A stretch of DNA of 10,335 bases from an uncultured Sutterella sp. GTDB lineage: Bacteria > Pseudomonadota > Gammaproteobacteria > Burkholderiales > Burkholderiaceae_F. Of the stretch, positions 1 to 6,587 are shown one piece after another. The stretch lies in NCBI GenBank assembly GCA_905201055.1, contig CAJKMT010000049.1, positions 1 to 10,335 on the forward strand, read 5' to 3'. The notes under the pieces were generated by a model. The model did no database searches, was not told where the DNA came from, and worked only from the letters and a program-made list of their open reading frames with translations. Made by a program: the position numbers and the translations under genes. Every line of letters starts with the position of its first letter. Positions within the stretch are counted from its first letter, which is position 1.

Positions 1-1
1 A

Positions 2-856
2 TACACCAAGACCCTGAGCAAGGAAGAGGCAGATGCTCTTACCGCAGGCGAAGGCACCTATGATATTTTCATGCTCAACGGTGATGCCATGGACGGCGGC
101 TATGCGGACTACATTGGCGCCGGTTACTGGATGGACCGCGGTATCTATAACAACATGGTGACTTTGCAGTCCCCGGAATTTGCAGGCTTCACTGCATTTG
201 CTCAGTATTCTTTCGGCACTGATGATGACGCTCCCGCTTCCCGTGACAAGGAACGTTATGCCGCATTGGGCGCCACGTTTACCTCCGGCAACTTCTCTGC
301 TGTTGCAGTGGTTGACACTGTTTTGAAAAATCAACAGACCGTCATCGGAAGCGACAGCAAGATTGATGACACTTTGGCTTTCAGTGTCGGCGCTAATTAC
401 GATATGGGTTTCATGAAACCGTTTATCGGTTTTCAATACGGCAAACACGAACAAAGTATCGGCGGTGTGCCGGGATTTGAAACCGAAGATAATCAAACGT
501 TTATCGGTGATTTGGACGGCTTTGCAGTGGCTGTAGGTTCTGCCTTCCCCATCTGGGGCGGTGAGCTTCAGGTTTCCGTTTACTATGCCGATGGTGACGG
601 TAATGCCTATTCCTATGAATCGGTTGAAATCGGTCCCGATCAAAGCGCTCAATACTACGATGCTTATAAGATGAATGTGAAGCGTTACGGTATCGCTTTA
701 TTCCACAATTATGAATTGAGCAAGCGTACCAGCTTGTATGCAGGAATCGGCTATGACTACCAAGAATACGATCTTAATGTCGTCGCCGGCAACGAAAAAG
801 AACACGGCGAACAAGACGGTATTCAAGTTGGTATCGGTTTAGTTCATAACTTCTAA
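2..856 (+). CDS. Gram-negative porin, C-terminal part (5' end outside window)
   Basis: This is the 3' part of an outer-membrane general porin gene. The reading frame is open from base 2, and a Met codon at 71 is internal, so the real start lies upstream of the window. About 284 residues are visible. They show alternating aromatic and polar beta-strand segments (for example GALGATF-like and QVSVYYADG-like stretches), short turns and acidic loops rich in D, E and N. The chain ends in HNF. A C-terminal Phe preceded by alternating hydrophobic residues is the BAM recognition signature of outer-membrane barrels. The pattern fits the 16-stranded trimeric porin family (Porin_4/OmpC-like) common in Burkholderiales. 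Its expected role is diffusion of small hydrophilic solutes across the outer membrane; substrate preference cannot be read from this fragment. An intrinsic terminator follows closely, so this is the last gene of its transcript. Confidence 0.85.
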   Translation, partial: YTKTLSKEEADALTAGEGTYDIFMLNGDAMDGGYADYIGAGYWMDRGIYNNMVTLQSPEFAGFTAFAQYSFGTDDDAPASRDKERYAALGATFTSGNFSAVAVVDTVLKNQQTVIGSDSKIDDTLAFSVGANYDMGFMKPFIGFQYGKHEQSIGGVPGFETEDNQTFIGDLDGFAVAVGSAFPIWGGELQVSVYYADGDGNAYSYESVEIGPDQSAQYYDAYKMNVKRYGIALFHNYELSKRTSLYAGIGYDYQEYDLNVVAGNEKEHGEQDGIQVGIGLVHNF

Positions 857-876
857 TCTGATATTTTCTCAACTTC

Positions 877-930
877 AAAATCGAGCAGGCGGTTATTCTG
901 AACAAAACCCCTGTTCGATTTTTTATTTTT
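877..930 (+). terminator. Intrinsic terminator of the porin gene
   Basis: The arms at 877-889 and 910-922 pair over 13 positions, with one G-U wobble. They are followed by a T-rich tract at 919-930 (six T, A, five T). The hairpin begins 20 bases after the porin stop codon. This is a textbook Rho-independent terminator on the plus strand. Confidence 0.85.
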
Positions 931-952
931 CTGATGCACTCTTTCAATTGTA

Positions 953-1007
953 GTCAATAAGAAACGCCAACAATCGATCAGGAAAAATTCCTTCGACTGT
1001 TGGCGTT
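953..1007 (-). terminator. Probable terminator of the autotransporter gene
   Basis: A long hairpin has arms at 963-977 and 993-1007: 15 positions with one A-C mismatch, plus an inner AGGAA/TTCCT helix. On the minus strand it is followed by TTTCTTATT. It lies about 65 bases past the autotransporter stop codon. The T tract is interrupted, so termination may be partial. The plus-strand flank is also mildly T-rich, so the hairpin could stop leftover porin transcripts as well. Confidence 0.6.
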
Positions 1008-1015
1008 AACTCTTT

Positions 1016-1073
1016 AATTTGAACTTCAGAACCTAACCGACTTGGGGACGATTGAGTTCTGAGAAGTCAAATT
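1016..1073 (-). other. Imperfect hairpin overlapping the autotransporter stop codon
   Basis: Arms at 1016-1032 and 1056-1073 pair in three blocks: AATTTGA/TCAAATT, CTT/AAG and CAGAAC/GTTCTG. There is a one-base bulge on one side and a two-base bulge on the other. The outer arm includes two bases of the autotransporter stop codon at 1072-1074. No T tract follows on either strand, so it is not a terminator by itself. It may protect the mRNA 3' end or work with the next hairpin. Confidence 0.4.
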
Positions 1074-3126
1074 AGAAGACGTAGCGGGCACCTAAGTTAA
1101 CACGCCACTTTTGATCGATATCACCACCGAAGCCGGTGCCAACATCAACAAAGGTGTTGACGGAATCAGTGACTTGGTAAGAAGCACCGAGAGACACTTC
1201 ACCCCAGTTGTCATCCAAGTCGTCACTGAATTTACGAGTGATTCCTTGATATGCATAGTTACCGTCCACATCACCCAAGAAGTCGTGATTGTAGGAGGCT
1301 TTCACATAGGCAGAACCGCGGTCTTCAGCAAACTTGACACCGCTCATGACACCCACGCGGGCAATCAAGCTCTTCATGTCTTCGAAGGATACGTCGCGGC
1401 CGATGGAGCTCGTATAGTCTTCAGGACGCAAATAGCTGTAGGTTAACTGCACTTGCGGTTCGATGAAGTAGTTTTGAATATCCCAGCGGTGACCAGTTTC
1501 GATACCGATGATCGTACCGGTTAACATATAGTCGCCTTTTTCAACTCCAACGTTGTTTCGTGTATCGTACTCGGCATCAATACGACCAATCTTAATCATA
1601 GCGTCAAGGAAGCAACCGGAGTCGTTGAAATAACTGCCATACAGACCCAAAGTGTAGGTATCGTTATCAGAGCTGCCAGACGTTAAATCAGTATCGCCTT
1701 TCGTGTAGTCAAAGCTGATACCAATGGTAACGTTGTCGTTGATCGCTTTATCAAAGCCAACTTCAATCGTGTTGTAGTCGTGTTCAATTCCAAGACCATC
1801 CAAGCGACCACCGTTATAACGGGCCCAAGCACCAGCGCTTTCAGGCATTGTACGGAGCGTGCCCATACGATCCGTTAAGCTGGTCAATTGAGAACGCCAC
1901 ATCAATGCATTGGTCATTGCCAAATCTTGAGTAGAACGCAAAAGATCATTAGTGCGGGTTGAATGGTAACCGTTTGCATCAACATAACCTTCATCGGCCA
2001 TAACACCTTGGTCGAGAGAGACTTTTTCGACTCTTTCTCCCTCTTTAACATCGATGCCTTCTAAAAGATCCGAGGCTACTACCTTGCCGCCCTGCAAAGC
2101 ATCAGAAACAGTAGCTGAATATCCATAACTGACATCAGCACCTTCTTTAATAGTGTTAATAGTTAGAACAGGCTTTTCTTTATTTCCAGCACTGTTTAAT
2201 TTAAAGTTGACAGAACCGTTTGTCGTTTCAACGGAGCCAATCGAAAGGGCGTTGGCACTGCCTTGTTCGAGTGTAACGTGACTTTTTTCAACGCTCACTG
2301 CACCTGCGAAGTCATTCAAAGAAATTGTTTGGGCAGATTCAAGATTCTTCAGATTGAGAGCTGTATCCTGTTCAAGATCAACCAAACCATTAACCTGAGA
2401 ACCATATTGCAATGTTACTCTTACGCCAGAATTCTCAACGGAGATGGCTTTTGCCTTACTTCCAGTTGCAGAAATTAAGCCTTCGTTTGTAAATTCAACT
2501 CCTGTAGCCCCTTCAGCAATACGGACAGCCTTCAAATCTCCTTCACCCTGAACAATCAAATTTCCTTTATTGAGTACAGAGCCTGAATCAACACTTGAAG
2601 AACTTTTATTTCCAGCAAAGTCCAGGGCTACCCCGTTGTTGAGAACAACTATAGTTCCATGATTTTCAATGGAGTTTCCGGCAGTATTCGTGATCATCAT
2701 GCCATATGCGTTATCAGCAATAATGGTACCCTTGTTAATAATATGACCACCATCATCGGCCAACATTGCCTTGGCTAACCAAAAGCCTTCGACCGTACCC
2801 TTTACATAGATAAGACCTTCTTTATCATTAGTCGCGGTAACACCATTACCATTTGCTAAAAAGCCATAAACACGATGGGAGGTATCCATCTGTTCAATCC
2901 ACAACTTTTTATTAAAAGTTGTTTCGCCGTTATTGAAACCTTCATTTTTACTTTCAGAGTGACTTCGAATATAGTAAGAATCTTCACTAAATTCAGTTGT
3001 ATTACCAGGACGGCTAGCTTGAATCGGATTTCCACCAGGAGCCCAAGTGGGAATATCAACAGCCAATGCTGAACCTGAAATGGCCATCATAATTGATGCA
3101 GCCAAGATTGATTTTGTAAAATGCAT
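1072..3126 (-). CDS. Autotransporter (type Va secretion) with a short beta-helical passenger
   Basis: This is a surface protein of 684 residues that should carry its own outer-membrane pore. The start is the ATG at 3126, preceded by CGGAG six bases upstream and followed by a clean signal peptide (residues 1-22, hydrophobic core, cleavage after ALA). The frame stays open further upstream, but only to a TTG inside the terminator of rplI, which is not a credible start. The passenger (about 23-394) has N-x-G turns at 131-133, 155-157, 186-188 and 214-216 and alternating beta segments typical of a beta-helix. A helical linker (about 395-432) leads to a 12-stranded barrel (433-684, from AWARYNGG to the terminal VF), matching the Autotransporter family (PF03797). 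I saw no protease or lipase motif and no cysteine in the passenger. An adhesin or aggregation role is the default guess, but the target is unknown. The passenger is more AT-rich than neighbouring genes, as is common for variable surface proteins. Confidence 0.88.
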   Translation of the reverse strand: MHFTKSILAASIMMAISGSALAVDIPTWAPGGNPIQASRPGNTTEFSEDSYYIRSHSESKNEGFNNGETTFNKKLWIEQMDTSHRVYGFLANGNGVTATNDKEGLIYVKGTVEGFWLAKAMLADDGGHIINKGTIIADNAYGMMITNTAGNSIENHGTIVVLNNGVALDFAGNKSSSSVDSGSVLNKGNLIVQGEGDLKAVRIAEGATGVEFTNEGLISATGSKAKAISVENSGVRVTLQYGSQVNGLVDLEQDTALNLKNLESAQTISLNDFAGAVSVEKSHVTLEQGSANALSIGSVETTNGSVNFKLNSAGNKEKPVLTINTIKEGADVSYGYSATVSDALQGGKVVASDLLEGIDVKEGERVEKVSLDQGVMADEGYVDANGYHSTRTNDLLRSTQDLAMTNALMWRSQLTSLTDRMGTLRTMPESAGAWARYNGGRLDGLGIEHDYNTIEVGFDKAINDNVTIGISFDYTKGDTDLTSGSSDNDTYTLGLYGSYFNDSGCFLDAMIKIGRIDAEYDTRNNVGVEKGDYMLTGTIIGIETGHRWDIQNYFIEPQVQLTYSYLRPEDYTSSIGRDVSFEDMKSLIARVGVMSGVKFAEDRGSAYVKASYNHDFLGDVDGNYAYQGITRKFSDDLDDNWGEVSLGASYQVTDSVNTFVDVGTGFGGDIDQKWRVNLGARYVF

Positions 3127-3145
3127 AATAAACTCCGATAAGAGA

Positions 3146-3163
3146 GCGCACTCAAAAGTGCGC
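3146..3163 (-). promoter_or_regulatory. Perfect 7-bp hairpin in the autotransporter 5' UTR
   Basis: GCGCACT and AGTGCGC pair perfectly around a four-base CAAA loop. The hairpin ends 19 bases before the start codon, just upstream of the ribosome-binding site. It would stabilise the 5' end of the message or take part in translational control. With no T tract behind it, it is not a terminator. Confidence 0.5.
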
Positions 3164-3172
3164 GACAGTCGA

Positions 3173-3212
3173 AGACTACCCCCCCCTGAAAAATCGTTTT
3201 GATCGTTATCAA
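3173..3212 (-). promoter_or_regulatory. Candidate FNR-dependent promoter of the autotransporter with a G8 spacer tract
   Basis: On the minus strand the order is: TTGAT-AACG-ATCAA (3199-3212, an exact match to the FNR/Anr/CRP-FNR consensus), 12 bases, eight G (3179-3186), then TAGTCT (3173-3178) as a weak -10 candidate. There is no good -35 hexamer. The FNR-type box overlaps the place where one would sit, as in class II activator-dependent promoters. The centre of the box is about 27 bases from the -10, roughly two short of the usual class II geometry. The FNR match is direct observation; the promoter assignment is inference. Confidence 0.5.
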
Positions 3213-3242
3213 GCCGATTGCAGAAAACACATTTTTCGTTGC

Positions 3243-3287
3243 AAAAAAATAACAAAAAAGGCCCGATTCCGTAAAAGGAACCGAGCC
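3243..3287 (-). terminator. Intrinsic terminator of the rpsF-priB-rpsR-rplI operon
   Basis: Arms at 3260-3270 and 3277-3287 form an 11-bp GC-rich stem, with two G-U wobbles and a six-base loop. On the minus strand six T, G, TTA and then seven more T follow. It begins about 25 bases past the rplI stop codon. It also separates the ribosomal operon from the autotransporter that follows on the same strand. Confidence 0.92.
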
Positions 3288-3312
3288 CTTAGTGTCGATT
3301 ACGATAGTTTAA

Positions 3313-3762
3313 TTAAGCTTCAGCAACGACACGAACCGTGATTTCGGCGGTGATGTCCGTCATCAAACCGATCGTGATCGGGGTTTCACCCAAAGCCTTG
3401 ATCGGGCCGTTGGGCAAACGAATTTGAGCCTTCTTAATATCGAAACCTTGAGCTTGAAGCGCTTCAGCGATGTCGGCGTTCGTGACGGAGCCGAAGAGGC
3501 GACCGTCAACACCGGCCTTGCTGGCCACTTCAACGACGTCACCGTTCAACTTGGCAGCGATCGCTTCAGCAGCGGCGATGCGTTCGGCTTGAGCCTTTTC
3601 AAGTTCGGCGCGACGTTGTTCGAATTCGGCAATAGCGGCTTGCGTAGCACGCTTAGCACGCTTGGTGGGGATGAGGAAGTTACGAGCGTAACCGTCCTTC
3701 ACCTTAACGATGTCACCCAATTCACCGAGGTGGGTAATCTTTTCAAGAAGAATAACTTGCAT
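3313..3762 (-). CDS. rplI: 50S ribosomal protein L9
   Basis: L9 binds 23S rRNA near the base of the L1 stalk and helps maintain translational fidelity. The protein has 149 residues, the normal length for the family. It shows the N-terminal RNA-binding domain (1-40, including GYARNFLIP), the long connecting helix rich in A, E and R (about 41-75), and the C-terminal domain with DGRLFGSVT at 86-94. The ATG at 3762 follows GAGGAG with an eight-base spacer. It is the last gene of the rpsF operon, 20 bases after rpsR, with an intrinsic terminator directly downstream. Nothing unusual was seen. Confidence 0.98.
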   Translation of the reverse strand: MQVILLEKITHLGELGDIVKVKDGYARNFLIPTKRAKRATQAAIAEFEQRRAELEKAQAERIAAAEAIAAKLNGDVVEVASKAGVDGRLFGSVTNADIAEALQAQGFDIKKAQIRLPNGPIKALGETPITIGLMTDITAEITVRVVAEA

Positions 3763-3782
3763 TTGATTAACTCCTCACTCGA

Positions 3783-4055
3783 TTATTGATTGTCCGTGTA
3801 CGGCAACAACGCCAAGAAACGAGCACGCTTGATGGCCGTATCCAATTGACGTTGATAGTGAGCCTTCGTACCCGTCAAACGGGCCGGCATGATCTTGCCA
3901 TTTTCTTGGATGAAGTCACGAAGCGTTTCAACATCCTTGTAGTCGATCATTTCGACATTTTCAGCCGTGAAGCGGCAGAATTTCTTGCGCTTAAAGAGCG
4001 CATTTTGTTGGTTGCCACGGCGCGGCTTACCCTTGCCCTTTGCACCAAAAGCCAT
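3783..4055 (-). CDS. rpsR: 30S ribosomal protein S18
   Basis: S18 forms a heterodimer with S6 and binds the central platform of 16S rRNA. The 90-residue product carries the typical basic N-terminus, the KKFCRFTAENVEMIDYKD segment and the C-terminal KRARFLALLPYTD signature. The ATG at 4055 follows AAGGAG and seven bases. That ribosome-binding site lies inside the priB-rpsR junction: the priB stop codon ends only two bases before this start, so the two genes are probably translationally coupled. The family is unmistakable. Confidence 0.98.
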   Translation of the reverse strand: MAFGAKGKGKPRRGNQQNALFKRKKFCRFTAENVEMIDYKDVETLRDFIQENGKIMPARLTGTKAHYQRQLDTAIKRARFLALLPYTDNQ

Positions 4056-4057
4056 TT

Positions 4058-4351
4058 TTAAACTCCTTGTGAGTATTGCGTAATGTAAACGATCAATTGT
4101 CGGGAGCGTTGAGAGCGAGGCGCTAAAAAACCGACCAGCTTAAACACGGAGCCCAACGGCTCTGCATCGAGCGCCTGAGCAATTTCTCCGCAAGCTTTGG
4201 CTGCGAAATCGAACTCAAGTCTTCGATCGGCCCCAGCCTCTTTTACAACACTGATGTGGTGAAAAACCACTTCTAAAACCGCAATCCCAGCCGGTGTGTA
4301 CCGCATCTCGGATTTTTGCGTGAACTCGCCGAATAATTCGATTCTGTTCAC
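4058..4351 (-). CDS. priB: Primosomal replication protein N (PriB)
   Basis: PriB is an OB-fold single-strand DNA-binding protein that joins PriA, and in many bacteria DnaT, to reload the replicative helicase at stalled forks. This 97-residue product begins NRIELFGEF and contains MRYTPAGIAVLEVVF, LEFDFAAKACGEIA and SVFKLVGFLAPRSQRSRQLIVYI. That is the strand order of an SSB-like OB fold in the betaproteobacterial PriB form. The start is GTG at 4351: the only internal Met (residue 16) would cut off the first beta strand. The ribosome-binding site before the GTG is weak (CGAGA). The gene sits 37 bases after rpsF and two bases before rpsR, its conserved position. Confidence 0.93.
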   Translation of the reverse strand: MNRIELFGEFTQKSEMRYTPAGIAVLEVVFHHISVVKEAGADRRLEFDFAAKACGEIAQALDAEPLGSVFKLVGFLAPRSQRSRQLIVYITQYSQGV

Positions 4352-4388
4352 CGGTTTCTCGACAATTCTGATTTAGTCAAATAAACGA

Positions 4389-4802
4389 TTAAGCCTGAGC
4401 TTGAACCGTTTCAGCGTCTTCAGCGGCTTGGGCTTCTTGAGCGTGAGCGGCTTCAGTCGCGGCCTTCTTTTGTTCTTCCTTCTCAACGACCTTCATCATC
4501 GGAGAGGGAGACGTTTCGGCCTTCTTCATCTTGATCGTTAAATGACGCAACACAGCATCGTTGAAGCGGAAGCCGTTTTCGATTTCAGCCAACGTTTCGT
4601 GAGTGCATTCAACATTCATCAGAACGTAGTGAGCCTTGACCAACTTTTGAATCGGGTAGGCCAAGGGACGACGACCCCAGTCTTCCACACGATGCATCAC
4701 GCCGCCTTGTTCAGCGACGAGAGCCTTGTAGCGTTCGATCATAGCGGGCACTTGCTCGCTTTGATCCGGGTGCACAATAAAGCAAATTTCATAATGACGC
4801 AT
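4389..4802 (-). CDS. rpsF: 30S ribosomal protein S6
   Basis: S6 pairs with S18 on the 30S platform. The product is 137 residues from the ATG at 4802, which follows AAGGAG with a normal spacer. The frame is open for 36 more codons upstream, but that stretch covers the leader hairpin and reaches the promoter, so it is not coding. The S6 core (1-95) shows MRHYEICFIVHPDQ, VEDWGRRPLAYPIQKL and KAHYVLMNVE. The tail beyond residue 96 is low complexity and rich in A, E, Q and K. Acidic or alanine-rich S6 tails occur in many proteobacteria. It is the first gene of the operon. Confidence 0.97.
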   Translation of the reverse strand: MRHYEICFIVHPDQSEQVPAMIERYKALVAEQGGVMHRVEDWGRRPLAYPIQKLVKAHYVLMNVECTHETLAEIENGFRFNDAVLRHLTIKMKKAETSPSPMMKVVEKEEQKKAATEAAHAQEAQAAEDAETVQAQA

Positions 4803-4826
4803 TGGAATTGTCTCCTTACGGGAAAA

Positions 4827-4856
4827 GCCACCCGGAGCGTCTATTTCCGGTGTGGC
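4827..4856 (-). promoter_or_regulatory. Candidate S6:S18 autoregulatory leader hairpin
   Basis: In the rpsF 5' UTR, GCCAC-A-CCGG pairs with CCGG-GTGGC: nine base pairs, a single bulged A and an 11-base loop. The strand contains CACCGG. A published rpsF leader motif that binds the S6:S18 complex is a stem with a bulge carrying a conserved CCG, mimicking the 16S rRNA site. Position, CACCG sequence and bulge fit that description, but I cannot run a covariance model. It ends about 24 bases before the start codon. Confidence 0.55.
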
Positions 4857-4874
4857 AAGGACAGAAAAAACGTG

Positions 4875-4903
4875 ATTGTAATGCACAATCACCGCCTTTG
4901 CAA
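4875..4903 (-). promoter_or_regulatory. Sigma-70 promoter of the rpsF operon
   Basis: On the minus strand TTGCAA (4898-4903) and TACAAT (4875-4880) are separated by exactly 17 bases. Each hexamer matches four or five of six consensus bases. Transcription would start near 4867-4869, giving a leader of about 65 bases that contains the hairpin at 4827-4856. Confidence 0.78.
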
Positions 4904-5018
4904 GCCCCAAAAGAGAAAATTTTGCTGACTTTTTAAGAAGTTAGACAAAGTTTTTCCCCTCTGCCGTCAAAGGCGGCGCTATATTAACACCAATGGAGCA
5001 CTTTTTGGAATAAAAATC

Positions 5019-5828
5019 ATGCAACTGACTGTTGTTGTTGAAAATTTTTGCACGAACCGTCTGCTAAAAGCCGAATGGGGCTATTGCCTCTATCTGGAAA
5101 GTCCCGTAACACGCCTGATGCTCGATACGGGCTCAGAAGTTCACTCGCTTGTTCATAACTTAACCGCCCTGAAAATCAATCCCCGAGAAATTGATCATCT
5201 TGTGTTTTCGCATGCGCACTTTGATCACACGGGAGGTCTCCTTGATGCCGTGCGTCTTGCGCCTCAAGCCCGCCGGTGGGGTTCTCGCGAGATGAAGCGT
5301 CAGAGATGGTCCGATGCCGATCAAAAGCGAAACGGCGGCGGTGGTCCCCTTTTTGAGTCCATTCTCACCGACCCGATTGACACCTGGGCAAAAGTCACCG
5401 ATGAAGTGATTGCCTTTACGGTTCCTCAAAACGAGCGCGATCCCCGTTTTGTCAATGCCAAAAACATGTGGGAAGAAACTGAGGACGGGAAAATCATTCC
5501 CGATACGTTTGCCGATGACCTGTCGCTTCTTGTTAAGGGAAAAAACGGCGTCAGTTTGATACTGGGCTGCGCACACGCGGGGCTTCCCAATATCCTTCGT
5601 TATGCGCAGAAAACTTTTGAAGTTAATCGGTTTGATACGGTATTGGGCGGCACCCATTTAAGCGCCGCCTCCCCGGAAGAACTTCCCGTTTGGATTGAGG
5701 AACTGAAAAAGTACGACGTTTGCCGCTGGCGCCCCAATCACTGCACGGGCTTTAAAGCGGCCGCCGCCATGGCACGAGTCTTTGAGGACGTCGACTGGGC
5801 CGGATGCGGCACAAGAATTGAACTCTAA
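5019..5828 (+). CDS. Metallo-beta-lactamase-fold hydrolase, COG1237 type
   Basis: This is a 269-residue, apparently soluble protein with no signal peptide. It has the metallo-beta-lactamase HxHxDH motif as SHAHFDHTGG (H65, H67, D69, H70). Further candidate metal ligands or active-site residues are in GCAHAGL (H186), GGTHL (H213) and PNHCTGFKA (H241). The GCAHAG-x-x-NIL, GGTHL and HCTG combination is typical of COG1237. That group includes archaeal proteins annotated as dihydropterin-6-yl-methyl-aminobenzene 5'-phosphate synthase-like; the substrate in bacteria is generally unknown, so I assign only a metal-dependent hydrolase. The start ATG is preceded by GGAA at a suitable distance. The gene is divergent from rpsF, and its stop codon is only three bases from the stop codon of the convergent nrdG, with no terminator between them. 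A weak TATATT at 4980-4985 may be its -10, but no -35 is evident. Confidence 0.85.
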   Translation: MQLTVVVENFCTNRLLKAEWGYCLYLESPVTRLMLDTGSEVHSLVHNLTALKINPREIDHLVFSHAHFDHTGGLLDAVRLAPQARRWGSREMKRQRWSDADQKRNGGGGPLFESILTDPIDTWAKVTDEVIAFTVPQNERDPRFVNAKNMWEETEDGKIIPDTFADDLSLLVKGKNGVSLILGCAHAGLPNILRYAQKTFEVNRFDTVLGGTHLSAASPEELPVWIEELKKYDVCRWRPNHCTGFKAAAAMARVFEDVDWAGCGTRIEL

Positions 5829-5831
5829 AAC

Positions 5832-6578
5832 CTATTCCCGGCGCAGAACAAACTGCGGAAAAAGCGCTTTAAGTGCCTCGATTGTTTCAGGCTCCGGATA
5901 TTCATGACCGACATTGGCAAAGGGCAAATCGAGCTCTTTGGTTTTGCGGTAAACCTGAAGAGCAAAGGTTTGTACACCGAGCGCTTTTAATTCCTTGGCC
6001 AAAGCCAAAATTTTCTCGTCAGGCAGATAGTCAGGATGCGCCGTTGTACGGCACTCAAAGTCCACCCCGGCGCGCATAATCACCTCAAGACTTTCACGCA
6101 CGTTTTTGGCCGGGTCCGACTTTGTCAGCCCTGTAATCCATCGGTAAGCATCGGCATCAGACAGCATGGCTTTGATATCAAGCCCCACCCAATCGACATA
6201 ATCAATGACAGCCGCTACGTGTTCGGGGTAGCAGCCCGAGGTATGAAGTCCGACTTTAAAGCCCATCGCTTTAACCTTTTTCATGGCATCGGCCAAGCAC
6301 GGATCAAGCGTCGGCTCACCTCCTGAAAACACCACGGCATCAAGCAGCCCCTGCCGGCGGTTAAGCAGTGCCGTCAATTCTTCCCAACTGCTGTGCAGAT
6401 ACCGGGGATCAAATTCACGCGGCTGCATGTGAGGATTGTGGCAATAGCGGCACCGCCAGGGACAGCCCTGGATGAAAGCCACAGCGGAAAAGCACCCCGG
6501 ATAGTCAATACTGGTATAAGGCGTAATGGCAGCGATTTTGAGATGCTCGGCACTTTCGCGCGTTGATACTTCACTCAT
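5832..6578 (-). CDS. nrdG: Anaerobic ribonucleotide reductase activating protein (radical SAM)
   Basis: NrdG reductively cleaves S-adenosylmethionine at a [4Fe-4S] cluster and abstracts hydrogen from the glycyl-radical residue of NrdD. The product is 248 residues from the ATG at 6578; an upstream in-frame TTG at 6605 is less likely. The cluster motif is CPWRCRYCHNP (C39, C43, C46), and FSGGEPT (GGEP at 86-89) is the SAM-binding motif. The opening segment, LKIAAITPYTSIDYPGCFSA, matches the longer NrdG type found with NrdD in pseudomonads and Burkholderiales (TIGR02495-like) rather than the short E. coli form. The ribosome-binding site is poor. It is the last gene of the nrdD locus, 74 bases after the small glycyl-radical gene, with a terminator-like hairpin in the gap, so its level is probably below that of NrdD. 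Confidence 0.93.
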   Translation of the reverse strand: MSEVSTRESAEHLKIAAITPYTSIDYPGCFSAVAFIQGCPWRCRYCHNPHMQPREFDPRYLHSSWEELTALLNRRQGLLDAVVFSGGEPTLDPCLADAMKKVKAMGFKVGLHTSGCYPEHVAAVIDYVDWVGLDIKAMLSDADAYRWITGLTKSDPAKNVRESLEVIMRAGVDFECRTTAHPDYLPDEKILALAKELKALGVQTFALQVYRKTKELDLPFANVGHEYPEPETIEALKALFPQFVLRRE

Positions 6579-6587
6579 ATCGGCAAA

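Noticed and set aside
1111..1446. 111-codon plus-strand ORF opposite the autotransporter barrel
   Set aside because: It is a shadow of the real gene: no ribosome-binding site, no recognisable domain, and it lies wholly antisense to a strongly supported coding region.
3127..3255. 43-codon N-terminal extension of the autotransporter, in frame through the G8 tract
   Set aside because: It would start at a TTG inside the rplI terminator, it would bury the signal peptide, and a good ribosome-binding site precedes the ATG at 3126. The G tract is therefore treated as promoter or leader DNA, not coding.
4803..4910. 36-codon N-terminal extension of rpsF
   Set aside because: It overlaps the leader hairpin and promoter. 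The S6 family starts at MRHYE, which has a strong AAGGAG upstream.
5160..5657. 165-codon minus-strand ORF opposite the metallo-beta-lactamase gene
   Set aside because: It lies antisense to the frame carrying the HxHxDH motif, with no family resemblance of its own.
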